A model generated the notes under the pieces. That model made no database searches and was not told the DNA's origin. It worked only from the letters and a program-made list of their open reading frames with translations. Positions 47,081-57,589 of a DNA stretch of 64,000 nt are shown here, piece after piece. The stretch is taken from positions 71,789,797-71,853,796 of the forward strand of contig CM048750.1 of the NCBI GenBank assembly GCA_026315105.1. Direction: 5' to 3'. The stretch's first letter is position 1; each line of letters begins with the position of its first letter. The translations under genes and the position numbers were made by a program. The stretch comes from Locusta migratoria. Taxonomy: Eukaryota > Arthropoda > Insecta > Orthoptera > Acrididae.

Positions 47081-47390
47081 ATGAGTATGGATAAGCAAAC
47101 TGTTGCAAAGGAGGGTCCAACAGTACAGGATGCGACAACATTAGAGGCAATTCAAAGTTTAGTTAAGCAGGTGGCACAGTTGAAAAATGATGATAATAGA
47201 CTGATAGGTAATGCTCGGCAAGAAAGCACAATTCTGGCCTTCCTCGATTCTTCTACAGTCACTTTGGTAACTCCTTTTTCTGGCAAGCCTGGGGAAGATG
47301 TCATGGCATTTTTTGACGTTTTATTGGCAGCAGCTGTTGCAATTGATGAGCAACTTTTGCAATTGACTGTAATAATATCTATGTAGTGCT
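47081..47390 (+). pseudogene. Gag-like N-terminal fragment of an LTR retrotransposon
   Basis: ATG-started frame (MSMDKQTVAKEG, then IQSLVKQVAQLKNDDNRLIG and VTPFSGKPGEDVMAFFD), a coiled-coil-like start followed by an FSGKPGEDV segment like the PF.G...D...FL boxes of Gypsy gag. The frame stops at 47386 and the rest of gag is not recognised. Confidence 0.5.
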
Positions 47391-47394
47391 TACG

Positions 47395-48425
47395 AGTTGA
47401 GTGGTATCTATTTAAAATTCGGGACGAATTTTCCCCGGGGGTAGAGGAATGTAGGAGATAGGGAGAATATAGACATATAATATGGAAAAAGTTAACAAGT
47501 GGTGAGTGAACTTTAACGCAGAAGTTGAACATGGGAGCGGTGCTCTGTTGAAATCAGGCATGTGACAAAGTAAAGCAGGACAAGCACGTTTATGATTTCA
47601 GCAAATAAAGTGGAGAGGCTCGGCAAAGCTTCTGGTGACAAGTAGGTCGGCAAGGGCGCCGTACTGCGTAACACACTGACAGCTGTACTGCTTAAAGGTT
47701 GCTGGGACATATGTGATCAGAAGTAGGAGACTGGTCACGTGTAGCAAAGATCAGCTATGCCACATTTGTGGAACACAGGCCGACGGAGTCAACCTCGTCA
47801 TATAAATACTGGCGAATAAGACAGGTTCATCAGGCTGGGCAGTTACCTGCCACCCGGACTGTGCTACTCGTTGACAACAATTGTTATTATCAATATCGCA
47901 AAACTGAGTCTGTCACAGGCTGGAAGCACTTTGATGCAACGCGGCCAGCAGCCAATCATTACGAACAACACGGTATCCCCTACGGGAGATGCAGCCTGCA
48001 GAATAGCGGCGACACACCCTGACACAATGGGCAGCGGGATCCCGGCCTCGACAGCAACGCAACTGGGTGTCGAACCAATGCTTGGTGTGGTAAGACTGCA
48101 GCCAGTTACTCACCCAGGGGCGTGATGTGGACGAAAGGACATAGTGACACTTGAAGTGCTCCTGTGACCGTCTGGAGGGCGAAGTAGCAGCAGCGGGTGA
48201 AGGAGGACCTGGGTTCAACTACCAGGCCATATCCAGTACAGTACGGCCATCGCAGCGGTGGCAGTGGTGCGGGACAGCGCAAGAACGATACCTCGCCTTA
48301 CGCAACACGGAGGTGTAGCGGCCGGCGGGCAGCTGCACCAGCAGAGTCAGCTAGTATACAAGGCTCATGGCGTCAGCTGGACGGATAAGGCAATTCACAA
48401 CTGACGTCACTTAAAAATCAGTTAC
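47395..48425. other. Decayed retroelement sequence, unassigned
   Basis: GC-richer than the surroundings. A TATA-like TATAAATA at about 47801 and the overall composition suggest LTR/gag remnants, but no zinc knuckle or protease could be read reliably. Confidence 0.35.
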
Positions 48426-48429
48426 GCGC

Positions 48430-49255
48430 CCTCTTACCTTTACTGTCATCTGTAATGCAAGTTCCACCAACCTTTTTGGATTGGATGCCTTTCAGGCTTT
48501 TGATTTGCAATTTCGAACCATATTCAGTTGGTCTCGGAAGAAGTTCCATATCACTCATTGTAATCTTTGACATCCAAATTTCGAGACGTCTTTGAGGAAG
48601 GCATAGGGTGTGTTTCCGATTTTCAGGCCTACTTAACATTGAAGTCGGCAGTGCACCTGCGGTTTCTCTGGGCTAGGCAGATCCCCTTGGCTCTGTGCCC
48701 TCAGGTAAAGGCAGAACTGGACTGGATGACGGCCCTCGGGGTGGTTCTACCCACGTCTTCCAGTGAATGAGCCACACCTTTAGTTATTCTGAGGAAACCT
48801 TCCAGCAACTTGTGCCCTTGTGGCGACTTTAAGGCCACTGTCAATTCCCAATCAGTGATGGACACCTACCCACTGCCTCGTTCAGAAGAAGTGTTCGCCC
48901 AGTTAACAGGAGGCCAATTTTTTTTCTAAGCATGATCTTTCAGAGGTGTACCACCAGGTACCTCTTGATGAGAACTCCAAACATCTGGCAGCAATCAACA
49001 CCCAATTTGGACTTTTTCAATACCAGTGTGTGGCCTTCGGGATGGCTGGGGCACTGACCATATTTCAACAGTATCTCGAGCAGGTCACATCAGCAATCCC
49101 CCACTGCATCAATTACCTTGTTGACATAATAGTCACAGGTCGCAACACGAAGGAACACTTGCACAATTTCTGGACCGTTTTCCTCAAATTCCGGGTCTGT
49201 CGCAACACGGGCGGGGAATGGAAAAACAATCTATCACTGACTGCGAGTTAATCGT
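48430..49255 (+). pseudogene. Gypsy-type relic: protease-RT linker and reverse transcriptase
   Basis: The plus strand reads a WIGCLSGF-like remnant and AISNHIQLVSEEVPYHSL (about 48480-48560), TSKFRDVFEEGIGCVSDFQA (48568 on) and PTSSSE*ATPLVILRKPSSN, then CGDFKATVNSQSVMDTYPLP. From 48946 it reads YHQVPLDENSKHLAAINTQF, GLFQYQCVAFGMAGALTIFQ and NYLVDIIVTGRN. The catalytic box is changed (LVD for LDD). It is related to the Gypsy relics at 9.95 and 33.9 kb. It ends near 49255, facing an oppositely oriented relative. Confidence 0.8.
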
Positions 49256-49320
49256 GGACTTTAAATCATCACGCACATCCGAAGGGCTCCTGCGGGTTTC
49301 TTTATTATCACCAGAGGCGT

Positions 49321-50890
49321 CGCCTACAGGCTGGAGGAAACTGGTTTGATGATACCCAAGCCGTGCAACAGATCCAACTCGTCCTTAACCACTGGGTGGA
49401 AAGCAAAAGGAATAGGCCGGGCGTGAAAAAATTTTGGAATCGCTGTGGGTTTGAGAGTGATGTGTGCCTCGTAACCAATGGCAGTTCCAAAACCCACCAA
49501 GAAAAGTGCTCCAAACTCGTGGCAAAGCGAATCCAATTCATTAAATGGGATAGAGTCAGACACAAGACGAAGAGCGTCGTGTATGCTAAAATCAAATGTC
49601 GTGAACGCATCCACGCCAAAAATATTCTCTGAAGCCGCACTTGTGACACCCAAAAATGTGACAGCGCGCACTGCATGCTGGTACTCCACCTCAAGCGTAA
49701 ACTGACGGAGCACTGGAATCGGCTGTTCACCATAGCCGACCAAACGAAGTGAAGTTTTAACAAGAGGCGGCTTCACAAGTGCCAAATACATATCCAAATT
49801 TACAAGAGACACAGAGGCACTGGTGTCAGTTTGAAAATGGAATGGCTGATTTTGAATAAGAAGTGTGACAAAAATCTTTGAAGAAGTGGTCTGTTCCTGT
49901 CCAGGTGCAGTAGAAAGACAGTTTACTTCCATGTGGCACACGTCAGAATACGGCGGCTGACCGTGCACAAATGTCCGACAAACAGTTGCCACTTGGCCTT
50001 GTTTATGGCAGGACACACACCGCACACAGCGGAAGGGGCACTTTGGGCAATCGTGCGCACAACAACAATCCAGACAAGAGGGAAAGTTGTGTCGTCAGAA
50101 TGGAACGGCTGAAGGTAACCGTGAAGAACAAGAAGACGACGAAGAGGAGGGCAAAGAACGACATCTGTGGGGGTATGTGGACTGTACCACTGCCACCTCT
50201 ACCATTTCCTCAAACTGATCTGATGCCACCTAAGACAGCTCAAAAGCCTGTGCAATGGACAGAACCTCATCAAGGATGGTACCCTGTAACCGCAGAGCCT
50301 TGCAATGCACAGCCCTATCAGGAGCCGAACGGACAATGATGTCACGAATTAAGGAATCGGCATTCGACTACTGACAATTTGCACACACAAAACCACACTT
50401 ACGACTCAAACCGTGGAGGTCTGTCACTCATGACTGATACAACTGACTAGGTTTCTTTTTGCTCTGATGAAAATCCAGTCGGGAAAGCACCACATGCATT
50501 TGTTGCCGATAATAAGAACTATGCAATTTCAACATAAGGGAAAAAGACAACTCGGCAGGCTCCAACAGTGGAGCTAGTTTTCGTGGTAAACGAAAAGTAT
50601 CGGGCTCGATCCATGACAAGAAGAAAGACTTTTGTAAGTCATGATTCATTACCTTAAAAGCCACAAAATGCTGCTGTAGATGCAGCACGTAGAAGTCCCA
50701 GTATTCCTTAGACTCTTGGAAAGCCGGAAAAGCTGGAGGGGCGGAGGGTAGGCCTGGGGTGGCGGCAAAGGGCCGCAGAGGTACGAGAAGATGTCATCAA
50801 CTCCGTAAGCAAAGCTAGCTGTTGCTGTTGTTGATGTTGATCTAACTGCTGCTGCTGCTTTTGCAGTAACTGAAGCAACACTGAATCCAT
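49321..50890 (-). pseudogene. Gypsy-type relic: gag, protease and start of RT
   Basis: On the minus strand gag starts at ATG 50890 (MDSVLLQLLQKQQQQLDQHQ, a Gln-rich coiled coil). It includes KSFFLSWIEPDTFRLPRKLA, LLEPAELSF and LRLQGTILDEVLSIAQAFEL, then a CVSCHKQGQVATVC knuckle (His changed to Gln; about 50020-49980). Frame 50025-49324 carries the protease (FQTDTSASVSLVN, active Gly lost), the IFGVDAFTTFDFSI segment and the RT lead-in LLHGLGIIKPVSSS, where it stops. The long open stretch of 233 codons shows modest decay. Confidence 0.83.
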
Positions 50891-50934
50891 AACAACCAAA
50901 AATAAAACACACATAAGCACGAAACTTGTCGCCA

Positions 50935-51218
50935 ACAACAGTATAATTTATTTCCTTCAAGAGGACGGCACTAAAGCATAGATCAAGGGAACAGTACAAT
51001 ATAATTGCAAGTCACAGAACACTTAACGTATACACAAGAGGGTCAGGCGAGAGCTACATCATAACTGAGGGTGAGGCCTCGCATACCGCATGCTCGCCCG
51101 GTCATGAGAGTGCTGCAAGCCCTCGGAGGCGTCACCAACATGCGACAGACTCAGCTGTGGTGTGACTTTCATGTGCCGTGGACAGACAGGACACGGCTTG
51201 CAGTGGCACGCTCCAACA
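50935..51218 (-). repeat. Candidate 5' LTR of the 49.3-50.9 kb Gypsy relic
   Basis: On the minus strand the sequence begins TGTTGGAGCGTG (51218), carries AATAAA near its end, and is followed by TGGCGACAAG (50934-50925), a plausible primer-binding site, then the gag ATG 35 bases on. No second LTR is present, so the limits are inferred. Confidence 0.5.
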
Positions 51219-51219
51219 C

Positions 51220-51985
51220 TTATTACATATATAGATGCAATTCAGTGGCTAATTGGCATGGTTTTAAATTTAAGACAACACTAGTAATTATCAAAGTTTA
51301 TGCTGCGTAAGGGTGTGTAGCAATTTTATAATGCAAATGTAAAACTGAGAGCAAGCAAGAACTGTGATATTACATTTCACCCAAGGAAGCAGTCTGGGTG
51401 CCTTGCACGGTTCCAGGGAAAAAAAATGTCAGTCTGCAAGTTCATGGAAAACATTTCTCCAGTGGCTCATCGTAACACTTTCTATTGCAATCCTCGAACA
51501 TACGTGATTCTAAAGTTATTTTTATTGTCAAACCTAAAAGTCATGATTAATAGAAGCACATCAGGCTATAAAATAATATAATTATTCATTTATGATGATT
51601 CTCCAAAAATAGCCAAAACCCAGTTACAGTCTGTCATGAAAGCCACTTTGATAATTAACATATGAAAATAAATGTAATATCATGTTCCAGTATGGTACGC
51701 CAACCAAAACATCATGAGAACTGTATCTATGTGCACAAGTTTATATTATTTAATTGTGCTACGAAAGCAACATAACTATCTTAGACAGTGACTGAAGTGT
51801 AGCTACTTGTTACAAATGAATGAAATTAATTCTCTATTATAGCTATCGTTTACTGTGTGTGTGAATTCATCAAGTTTTTACAGCATGTTTAAATTTTTTT
51901 TTTTATAATAACCAAAAATGTGTATATAATATTTTGTTGAGTAGACTAGTACAATTAGTTTCCTTTTATTATTAAAACTACAGGT
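51220..51985. other. AT-rich intron sequence
   Basis: No gene or named repeat recognised. Confidence 0.4.
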
Positions 51986-52562
51986 AACATAGTTTCCTAC
52001 AGGTGAAGAAAAGTGCCAGTGGTTGAAAAATACTTTGCAGTCTACTACTGCCTAGTTCCTGAAGGCAATAAAAACTGTTCTTTTCAGTTATGTTGGCTGA
52101 AGAAATATGAGTGGCTTGTATACAGTAAAACTGCCAGTGGTGGATTATGCAAGTGTGCTTTATTTTTTGATGGCATGTGGCAGAAACAAATCATGTGAAA
52201 CTGGCAAGAGAACATTAAATACCACCAAGTTAAGACAGTAGTCTTTCACTATTTTCTGATAGTGATCAAGGGGAAGGCATACGATATTTTTGCGCAAATG
52301 AGATCCCAGGAGAAAAATGGTCATAGAAGATAATCTTACGCCTATTGTAAAATCTACTATATTATATGTAATGCAAACATTCAATTGAGGAGACACGTGG
52401 ATAATGATGAATTAGGATCAGAAAGTTCTCCTGGAAAAGTAAACTTCAGAGCTTTGTTGAAGTTCTGAATATGTGTTAAATATTAGATACTACTCAGTCA
52501 AGTGAAACACGTACTAACATTTTTTCCTACATAAGCAAATGACACACATTGAATTAATGAAG

Positions 52563-52765
52563 TAAATTGCAATTTGTGATCACTTATGGCTTCACTGTAC
52601 TAGGTTTAAATGTAATTGTATACAAGCTGAGGCTGGGCTCCTGACGACAATTAATAGTGTCTCGATACCTCATGGTCTGTTCTCCCTCAAATTTTCATTC
52701 GCCGCACATTGGTATTACATCTAAACCTAGTACAGTGAAACCATAAGTGATTGCAAATTGCGATT
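52563..52765. repeat. Foldback/MITE-like inverted repeat, arms about 53 bp
   Basis: 52563-52616 (AAATTGCAATTTGTGATCAC ... TTAAATGTAAT) is the near-perfect reverse complement of 52712-52765, with a 95-base spacer. It lies inside the hAT relic. No clear target duplication was read. Confidence 0.85.
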
Positions 52766-52994
52766 TATTTCATGAAAAATGCATGCTGTAACATCGTCAA
52801 AAATATATACTGTACATTGAATTAATTGAGAGCTGTAGACAATTAATAACAAAGTAATTCTCAAAATTTAAAACCATTCTATTAAATCTGATGAAGCTAC
52901 AGATGTTTCTATTAGTGAGCAGATATCCATTTGTATTCACTATCTGTTGTGGATATGAATGAAATCAAAGAAGATTTCATAAAGTTTGTCCAGA

Positions 52995-53480
52995 TTGTTG
53001 TTCTTACTGGTTGAAACATCGTCCTAAACTAAAGGCTACTCCTTGTCGATTTAGCCACATCCCTCTCTCCATTGTCATCCTTTTCAATTCTTCATATGAT
53101 TTTATCCCCATATCTTCTTTGATGTTATTAAAATACGTTGCTCTTGGCCTGCCTCTTGGTTTTTTCCCTAAAAGTTTTCCTTCAAATACATTCCTTAGGA
53201 ACTGGTTGTGTCTCATTTTGTGCCCTGTCATTTTTGATTTTCTTCTTCCTATATAATTTAGCAGCGTTCTGTTCTCATTCACTTCTCTTTCTGTTCTGAT
53301 TCACTTCTCTTAAGATCTGTTCATTACTTTTCCTTTCTATCCAGCTTGTTTTCATCATTCTTCTCCATATCCACATTTCCATCGCTTCCAGTCTCTCCTC
53401 TGCCTGTAGACATTTTTCTGTGCCAGAGAAAAACATACAATGAGGGGCCAATATGAGTTGCAAAATAAAGCGTGCCCAGG
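52995..53480 (-). pseudogene. LINE reverse transcriptase C-terminal fragment
   Basis: The minus strand reads AEERLEAMEMWIWRRMMKTS, then WIERKSNEQILREVN and, after a short direct duplication (CATTCACTTCTCT repeated), ENRTLLNYIGRRKSKMTGHK and KKPRGRPRATYFNNIKEDMG. It has the same architecture as 4053-4615. It is inserted into the hAT relic in opposite orientation and truncated at both ends of the domain. Confidence 0.83.
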
Positions 53481-54152
53481 CATTCTCATTCAACATTCAA
53501 CCTTTAGTGTTTTATACGCATTGATCAATTAACTTAGCTGTCAGTACTTCCTGTACTGCACCTAGCATAAGAAATGCAGTGAGAGTTATTTCATCTATGG
53601 CAACATTTTTTCCTGATCAGCTGCAAGAATGCATCTCTTCAAATAAGAAATTCAATGGAAAAACAAACTACACTAAAAGAAATGTGTGGGTCAACATGGG
53701 TGGAGAGAAATGAAGTAATTTTGACATTTTTGAATTCTTCTCATGTCTCTCTCTAATTTTGCAGAAAATGACTGATGAAGAAGACAAGTGTGCTACACTT
53801 GCACTTTTGCTACTCCAAGCTATAATCTCGCCAGAATTCATTGTGAGCATCGTCATTCTTGCTGACATTTTGTGAATAACTCTTCCTTTATCTCAATTGA
53901 TGCAGGCCATCGACATCGATATACTTTTTGCAATGAAGCTGGTCAACAAAATCACAAAAAGCCTCCAAAAACAACATGGAAATAACACTAATGTATTTAA
54001 AGTAATTTTCAATAAGGCTGAAAGCCTAGCACATGAGATCGGCGCAGAAATCAGTCCGTGGACTAGCAAAGTGTCAAACCAACAGGCCCAATTTTCAGAC
54101 ACAATCTGTAGAATAGTATTACCATCCGTCAGTGTTCATACATAATTCTCTC

Positions 54153-54153
54153 T

Positions 54154-54210
<57 letters not shown>
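54153..54210. repeat. (C)n(CT)n microsatellite
   Basis: C run followed by CT repeats, then ATT triplets. The minus-strand frame through it is low complexity. Confidence 0.95.
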
Positions 54211-54215
<5 letters not shown>

Positions 54216-54490
54216 TTATTATTATTATTTTTAAACTTTGGAAGGAAAGCTACAAATTTCTGTCTTTTCTGTGTTAGTATTGGTGGTACAGAACTAAAGT
54301 AAGTATTGGCCAAATAACAGTTGTTTTCACTTACGGTACACAATCAAATTGTACACATAACAGTCATTAATTACATATTATGCTAGAATTACATGTGTCA
54401 TTTTGATTTACGAGACAAAATCAAATGTATGATAAAACCTAATTCAATTTTAATATGTCATTATAAAATGGTTGTAGTAATAAAACTCAC

Positions 54491-54576
54491 CTTTGCAATT
54501 GTATGTATGTGGAGTCATTATCTTCATCCCAGTCCACTTCTTTTTCTTCCAGTTTCTTTATTTTTCTCTGAAGGCA
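54491..54576 (-). CDS. DAXX: DAXX-like protein, most upstream exon visible
   Basis: On the minus strand the strong acceptor TTTTTCCTCATACTTCGCAG precedes 54576, and the canonical donor CAAAG/GTGAGT follows 54491. The 86-nt exon enters in phase 0 and leaves in phase 2, matching the next exon. It encodes CLQRKIKKLEEKEVDWDEDN, then DSTYIQLQ. This fits the DAXX segment with I..L.EKE.D..E.D...S.Y.Q, the first long helix of the histone-binding domain. The N-terminal DAXX domain (ATRX-binding helical bundle) and the start codon were not found to the right, so the gene continues past 64000 or in exons I did not detect. Confidence 0.88.
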
Positions 54577-54579
54577 CTG

Positions 54580-55110
54580 CGAAGTATGAGGAAAAAAGAA
54601 ATTAAGTCAAAATTGTCCACAATATACAAATTCACACAAAAATATAACTAAATCATCAGTTTTCCATCTGACACAAATATAAAGTAAATAAACTGCAGCT
54701 AAATGAAGCTTAAAGAGTAAGCCAACATATTATTCCCCCCCCCCCCCCCCCCCCTATGATTACCTCCTGGAAAGACCACAAGGATAAAAATAGAGCCCCA
54801 ACAGAGGCATACCTGCAAAAGGTTTTTCCGTGAACCAAACACAGCTGAAATACGAGGATGAAGTGACAATGGTACACAAAGTATCCTCCGCCACATGCTG
54901 TGAGGTGGCTTGCAGAGTGTGCACATAGATGTGCAATTTAAGTATGTTTCAAAGCCAGATGAATTTCTTTTCCTCTGAACACCCCTGATTTTCAGTGTGT
55001 GGGTGAATTTCCTACAAATTACACAACAATGCTGCTAACTAAAACCAGAAATTGAGAAAATCACAAAAGCAACAGGGAATAGAACATCTAAGAAATGAAA
55101 TAAGAAAATT
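54580..55110. other. Intron with C-run and an interspersed repeat fragment
   Basis: A poly-C tract lies at 54737-54754. The segment 54790-54935 (AAAGGTTTTTCCGTGAACCA ... AGGTGGCTTGCAGAGT) looks like the end of a common orthopteran interspersed repeat that I recognise but cannot name. Confidence 0.4.
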
Positions 55111-55128
55111 GTGTGTGTGTGTGTGTGT

Positions 55129-55174
<46 letters not shown>
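55111..55174. repeat. (GT)n(GA)n microsatellite
   Basis: GT repeats followed by GA repeats, then an (ATTAG)n-like stretch to 55190. Confidence 0.95.
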
Positions 55175-55177
<3 letters not shown>

Positions 55178-55329
55178 AATTAGATTAGATTAGATGTACA
55201 TTTTGTCCAACTGATCCATAGTGAAGAACCTCTTGGATAAAGAACCTGTCAAACTTGTAATAGCAGGGAGTGCCAGAAGCATTTCTGACAAATGCATACA
55301 GTTTTCTCTAGTTTGTTAAATCAAATGGC

Positions 55330-55431
55330 AATTGTCTTCTAATGCTATTCCTCCAAAGGTTACAGGTTTCATCCCCAGTCAATCCTGGGATTCTTATATA
55401 TGTCGCTTATCACTGCATACACATTGGGGAA

Positions 55432-55466
<35 letters not shown>

Positions 55467-55620
55467 CGGTTTGTTTTGTTTTTGTTGTTGCAGGAAAATG
55501 CACAATGGTTCCAAATCCACATTAAACTGTTTGTGTGTCTATAGCTAACAGACTGGGTAAGTCGGAGGAAGGCAATGGTGTACTATTTCCAACAAGGCCA
55601 TGCTTAATAATAAATCACTG
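55330..55620 (+). repeat. Possible tRNA-derived SINE remnant
   Basis: GGTTACAGGTTTCATCCCC resembles a decayed B box, and GGAGGAAGGCAATGG near 55567 recalls a SINE body. A (GTT)n tract (55436-55465) interrupts it. Weak evidence. Confidence 0.3.
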
Positions 55621-56100
55621 TGATGTTCAAACCAATCTATGGACTAATGACTGCTTCACCTTTTATCCCGTTGTTTTGTGATGTTTTCTTTCTAAATAAA
55701 ATTATTGGACGAAAGACACTTAAGTGAGGTTCAGTAACAACAAAGCACACTCGTTCAACATTGGTAAGTTCAGAACAGAAAAGGTAAGGAGTCAACAGTA
55801 AGATGAAAGATACAGAAGCTGTATGTGCAGCAAAAAAAATTCCACCATTTATGCCACTGAGTGAGTGCTACCACAGATACATAAGTTGAGGGCAGACATT
55901 TGTCCAGTGAATTAGTGGTTGGTAGTTTAAATTTACACAGACACATTATTTGAAGAAAAATACACTGCCTTACGACAAAAATTAAACACCCAAAAGACAA
56001 GGTCAGGTGTGCCAGTGTCAACTTCATACACATACACCTATTGGCAACACATAAATGATACATATTGCATTGCATTTCTCGGTGACAAGTATATACGAAA
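55621..56100. other. Intron sequence, no gene recognised
   Basis: No domain-bearing frame. Confidence 0.4.
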
Positions 56101-56104
56101 ATGG

Positions 56105-56308
56105 CCATTAGAGAAGGAGCACAGGCTTAGACAGTTTTTGTCACGGATGGGGAAGGGAATCAGCAGTGGCCTTTGAAAGGAACCTTTCTGGCATTTGCCC
56201 AGAGTTATGTAGGGAATTCACAAAAACATAAATTAGAATGGCCAGAGCAGTGTTGGACCGATGTCCTCCCAGATGTGAATCAGTGTGTTACCTCTCGCTC
56301 GGTCAGTG
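56105..56308 (-). repeat. tRNA-derived SINE, nearly full length
   Basis: On the minus strand the head ACCGAGCGAGAGGTAACACA is followed by a decayed B box (ACATCGGTCCAACACT), then the body GGCAAATGCCAGAAAGGTTC and CTTCCCCATCC. This is a common arthropod/locust SINE layout that I recognise. Both boxes are mutated, so it is not a tRNA gene. Confidence 0.65.
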
Positions 56309-56372
56309 ATAGGTATAACAACACCAGATAGTATTAGTGTTGTTACCAGGTTTAGTAGGGCATACACCAATC

Positions 56373-56373
56373 A

Positions 56374-56436
<63 letters not shown>

Positions 56437-56446
56437 CACAAAACAC

Positions 56447-56481
<35 letters not shown>
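56373..56481. repeat. (AC)n microsatellite with AAAACAC interruption
   Basis: Two AC tracts (56373-56432 and 56452-56481) separated by CAAAACACAAAACACAAAAC. Confidence 0.95.
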
Positions 56482-56484
<3 letters not shown>

Positions 56485-56519
56485 GATGACTGTGATGATA
56501 TATTTGGTGAGATGACAAA

Positions 56520-57050
56520 ATAGGGCAACAAAAAATTATTCATCTTTTCATTTATAAGTCTTACTATTGTTTAGTTTTTGTGAATTAATTATTTTTGATA
56601 ATATAGTACATGTGAAAATGATGTTGATATTTCAGCAGAATAATTATATAAAATAGTTCTGTGAGAAAATTAATGTCTTCTATGAAAGAAAAAAAAATAA
56701 AGAAAAACAACAACAATAAACTACAGACTCTTCTCTTGTTTCAAAGGACAGTAAAGGTATTAGTCTTGTCTCAACTGTTGATGATAATATATGTAAAAAC
56801 CTCACTGTTAGCTACACAAAGTTTTATTCTCATGTGCCACTAATGTATGTGCATTTTATATCAGAATAGAGTGAACTACAAAGTAAAACACATTCAAATT
56901 TTCCTTAAAAATTGCACCATATGTACTCAGGCCCAGAAATGGAACCTTACGACCTTGAGGAGTCTTCAACAAAGATAAGTTCATTTATATCAATGAGACT
57001 TTATATAAATATTATAGAGGAAAAAATTCCTGGTAGTAAAAATATATATA
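56520..57050. other. AT-rich sequence, no gene recognised
   Basis: Nothing recognisable besides A-rich stretches. Confidence 0.4.
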
Positions 57051-57100
57051 AAAATAGATGTGGTTTACTTACCAGGCAAAAGAACACAAGTATGTAGATA

Positions 57101-57259
57101 CAAATTTATGAAACGAAAAGTATAGAAGGAAACTATCCTGGTGGGATAAACGAATATAAAAAATAGAAAACGGATGACTTACCCAAAAGGACTGGCTATC
57201 AACGAGCCGGTCCTTTTGGGTAAGTCATCCGTTTTCTATTTTTTATATTTGTTTATCCC
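57101..57259. mobile_element. Hairpin insertion with 15-bp target duplication
   Basis: Flanked by identical 15-mers at 57086-57100 and 57260-57274. It contains a hairpin with arms of about 52 bp (AAAACGGATGACTTACCC and its complement). It has no coding capacity. The long, variable-type duplication suggests retrotransposition more than cut-and-paste transposition. Confidence 0.75.
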
Positions 57260-57324
57260 ACAAGTATGTAGATAGAAACACAAATAAAATAAAAAATAAA
57301 AACACACACACACAAATGCTGAGC

Positions 57325-57351
57325 TTTCGCAACCCTGGGTTGCTTCTTCAG
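57325..57351 (-). ncRNA. Hammerhead-ribozyme-like core, 7-bp stem
   Basis: On the minus strand CTGAAGA, A, then GCAACCCAGGGTTGC (7-bp stem) and GAAA. Its partner in the opposite arm (57434-57460, plus) reads CTGAAGA, A, GCAACCTGGGGTTGC and GAAA. All fixed core positions are intact in both copies. Confidence 0.5.
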
Positions 57352-57433
57352 AAAAAGACCAGGGAAAGAGAGCGAAAAGGAAAGGATGCGGGTTTTAAGG
57401 GAGAGGGTGAGGAGTTCCTTCCCTGCTCTTTTT

Positions 57434-57460
57434 CTGAAGAAGCAACCTGGGGTTGCGAAA
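57434..57460 (+). ncRNA. Hammerhead-ribozyme-like core, 6-bp stem
   Basis: CTGAAGA (57434-57440), hairpin GCAACC/GGTTGC, GAAA (57457-57460). Continues GCTCAGC; stem III and the cleavage site could not be assigned. Confidence 0.5.
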
Positions 57461-57468
57461 GCTCAGCA

Positions 57469-57525
<57 letters not shown>

Positions 57526-57589
57526 ATTTGTGTTTCTATCTACGTACCTGTGCTCTTTCGCGTGGTAAGTAAACCACGTCTATTTTTTA

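Larger units (their letters stand above)
51990..54130 (+). pseudogene. hAT transposase relic (TTF/DUF4371 type) with two nested insertions
   Basis: Reading through shifts on the plus strand: a zinc-finger part FQLCWLKKYEWLVYSKTASG, then LCKCALFF (about 52065-52170); GKVNFRALLKF (about 52435); the catalytic-domain start KSDEATDVSISEQISICIHY (about 52880-52950) and MNEIKEDFIKFVQIV (about 52955-53000); and after the LINE insertion KITKSLQKQHGNNTNVFKVI and NKAESLAHEIGAEIS (53950-54060). The parts are in correct hAT order. The foldback 52563-52765 and the LINE 52995-53480 split it. Confidence 0.7.
57052..57586. repeat. Composite foldback: hairpin element interrupted by a second hairpin
   Basis: The outer arms (57052-57100 plus 57275-57365, versus 57420-57586) form one palindrome enclosing a (GT)n tract and two hammerhead-like cores. 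A 159-bp unit (57101-57259) is inserted in the left arm between two copies of ACAAGTATGTAGATA. The unit itself is largely a perfect hairpin (57141-57192 with 57210-57261). Confidence 0.85.

Noticed and set aside
54119..54343. Minus-strand frame with an RE repeat
   Set aside because: Low-complexity CT microsatellite, ending before the true exon at 54491.
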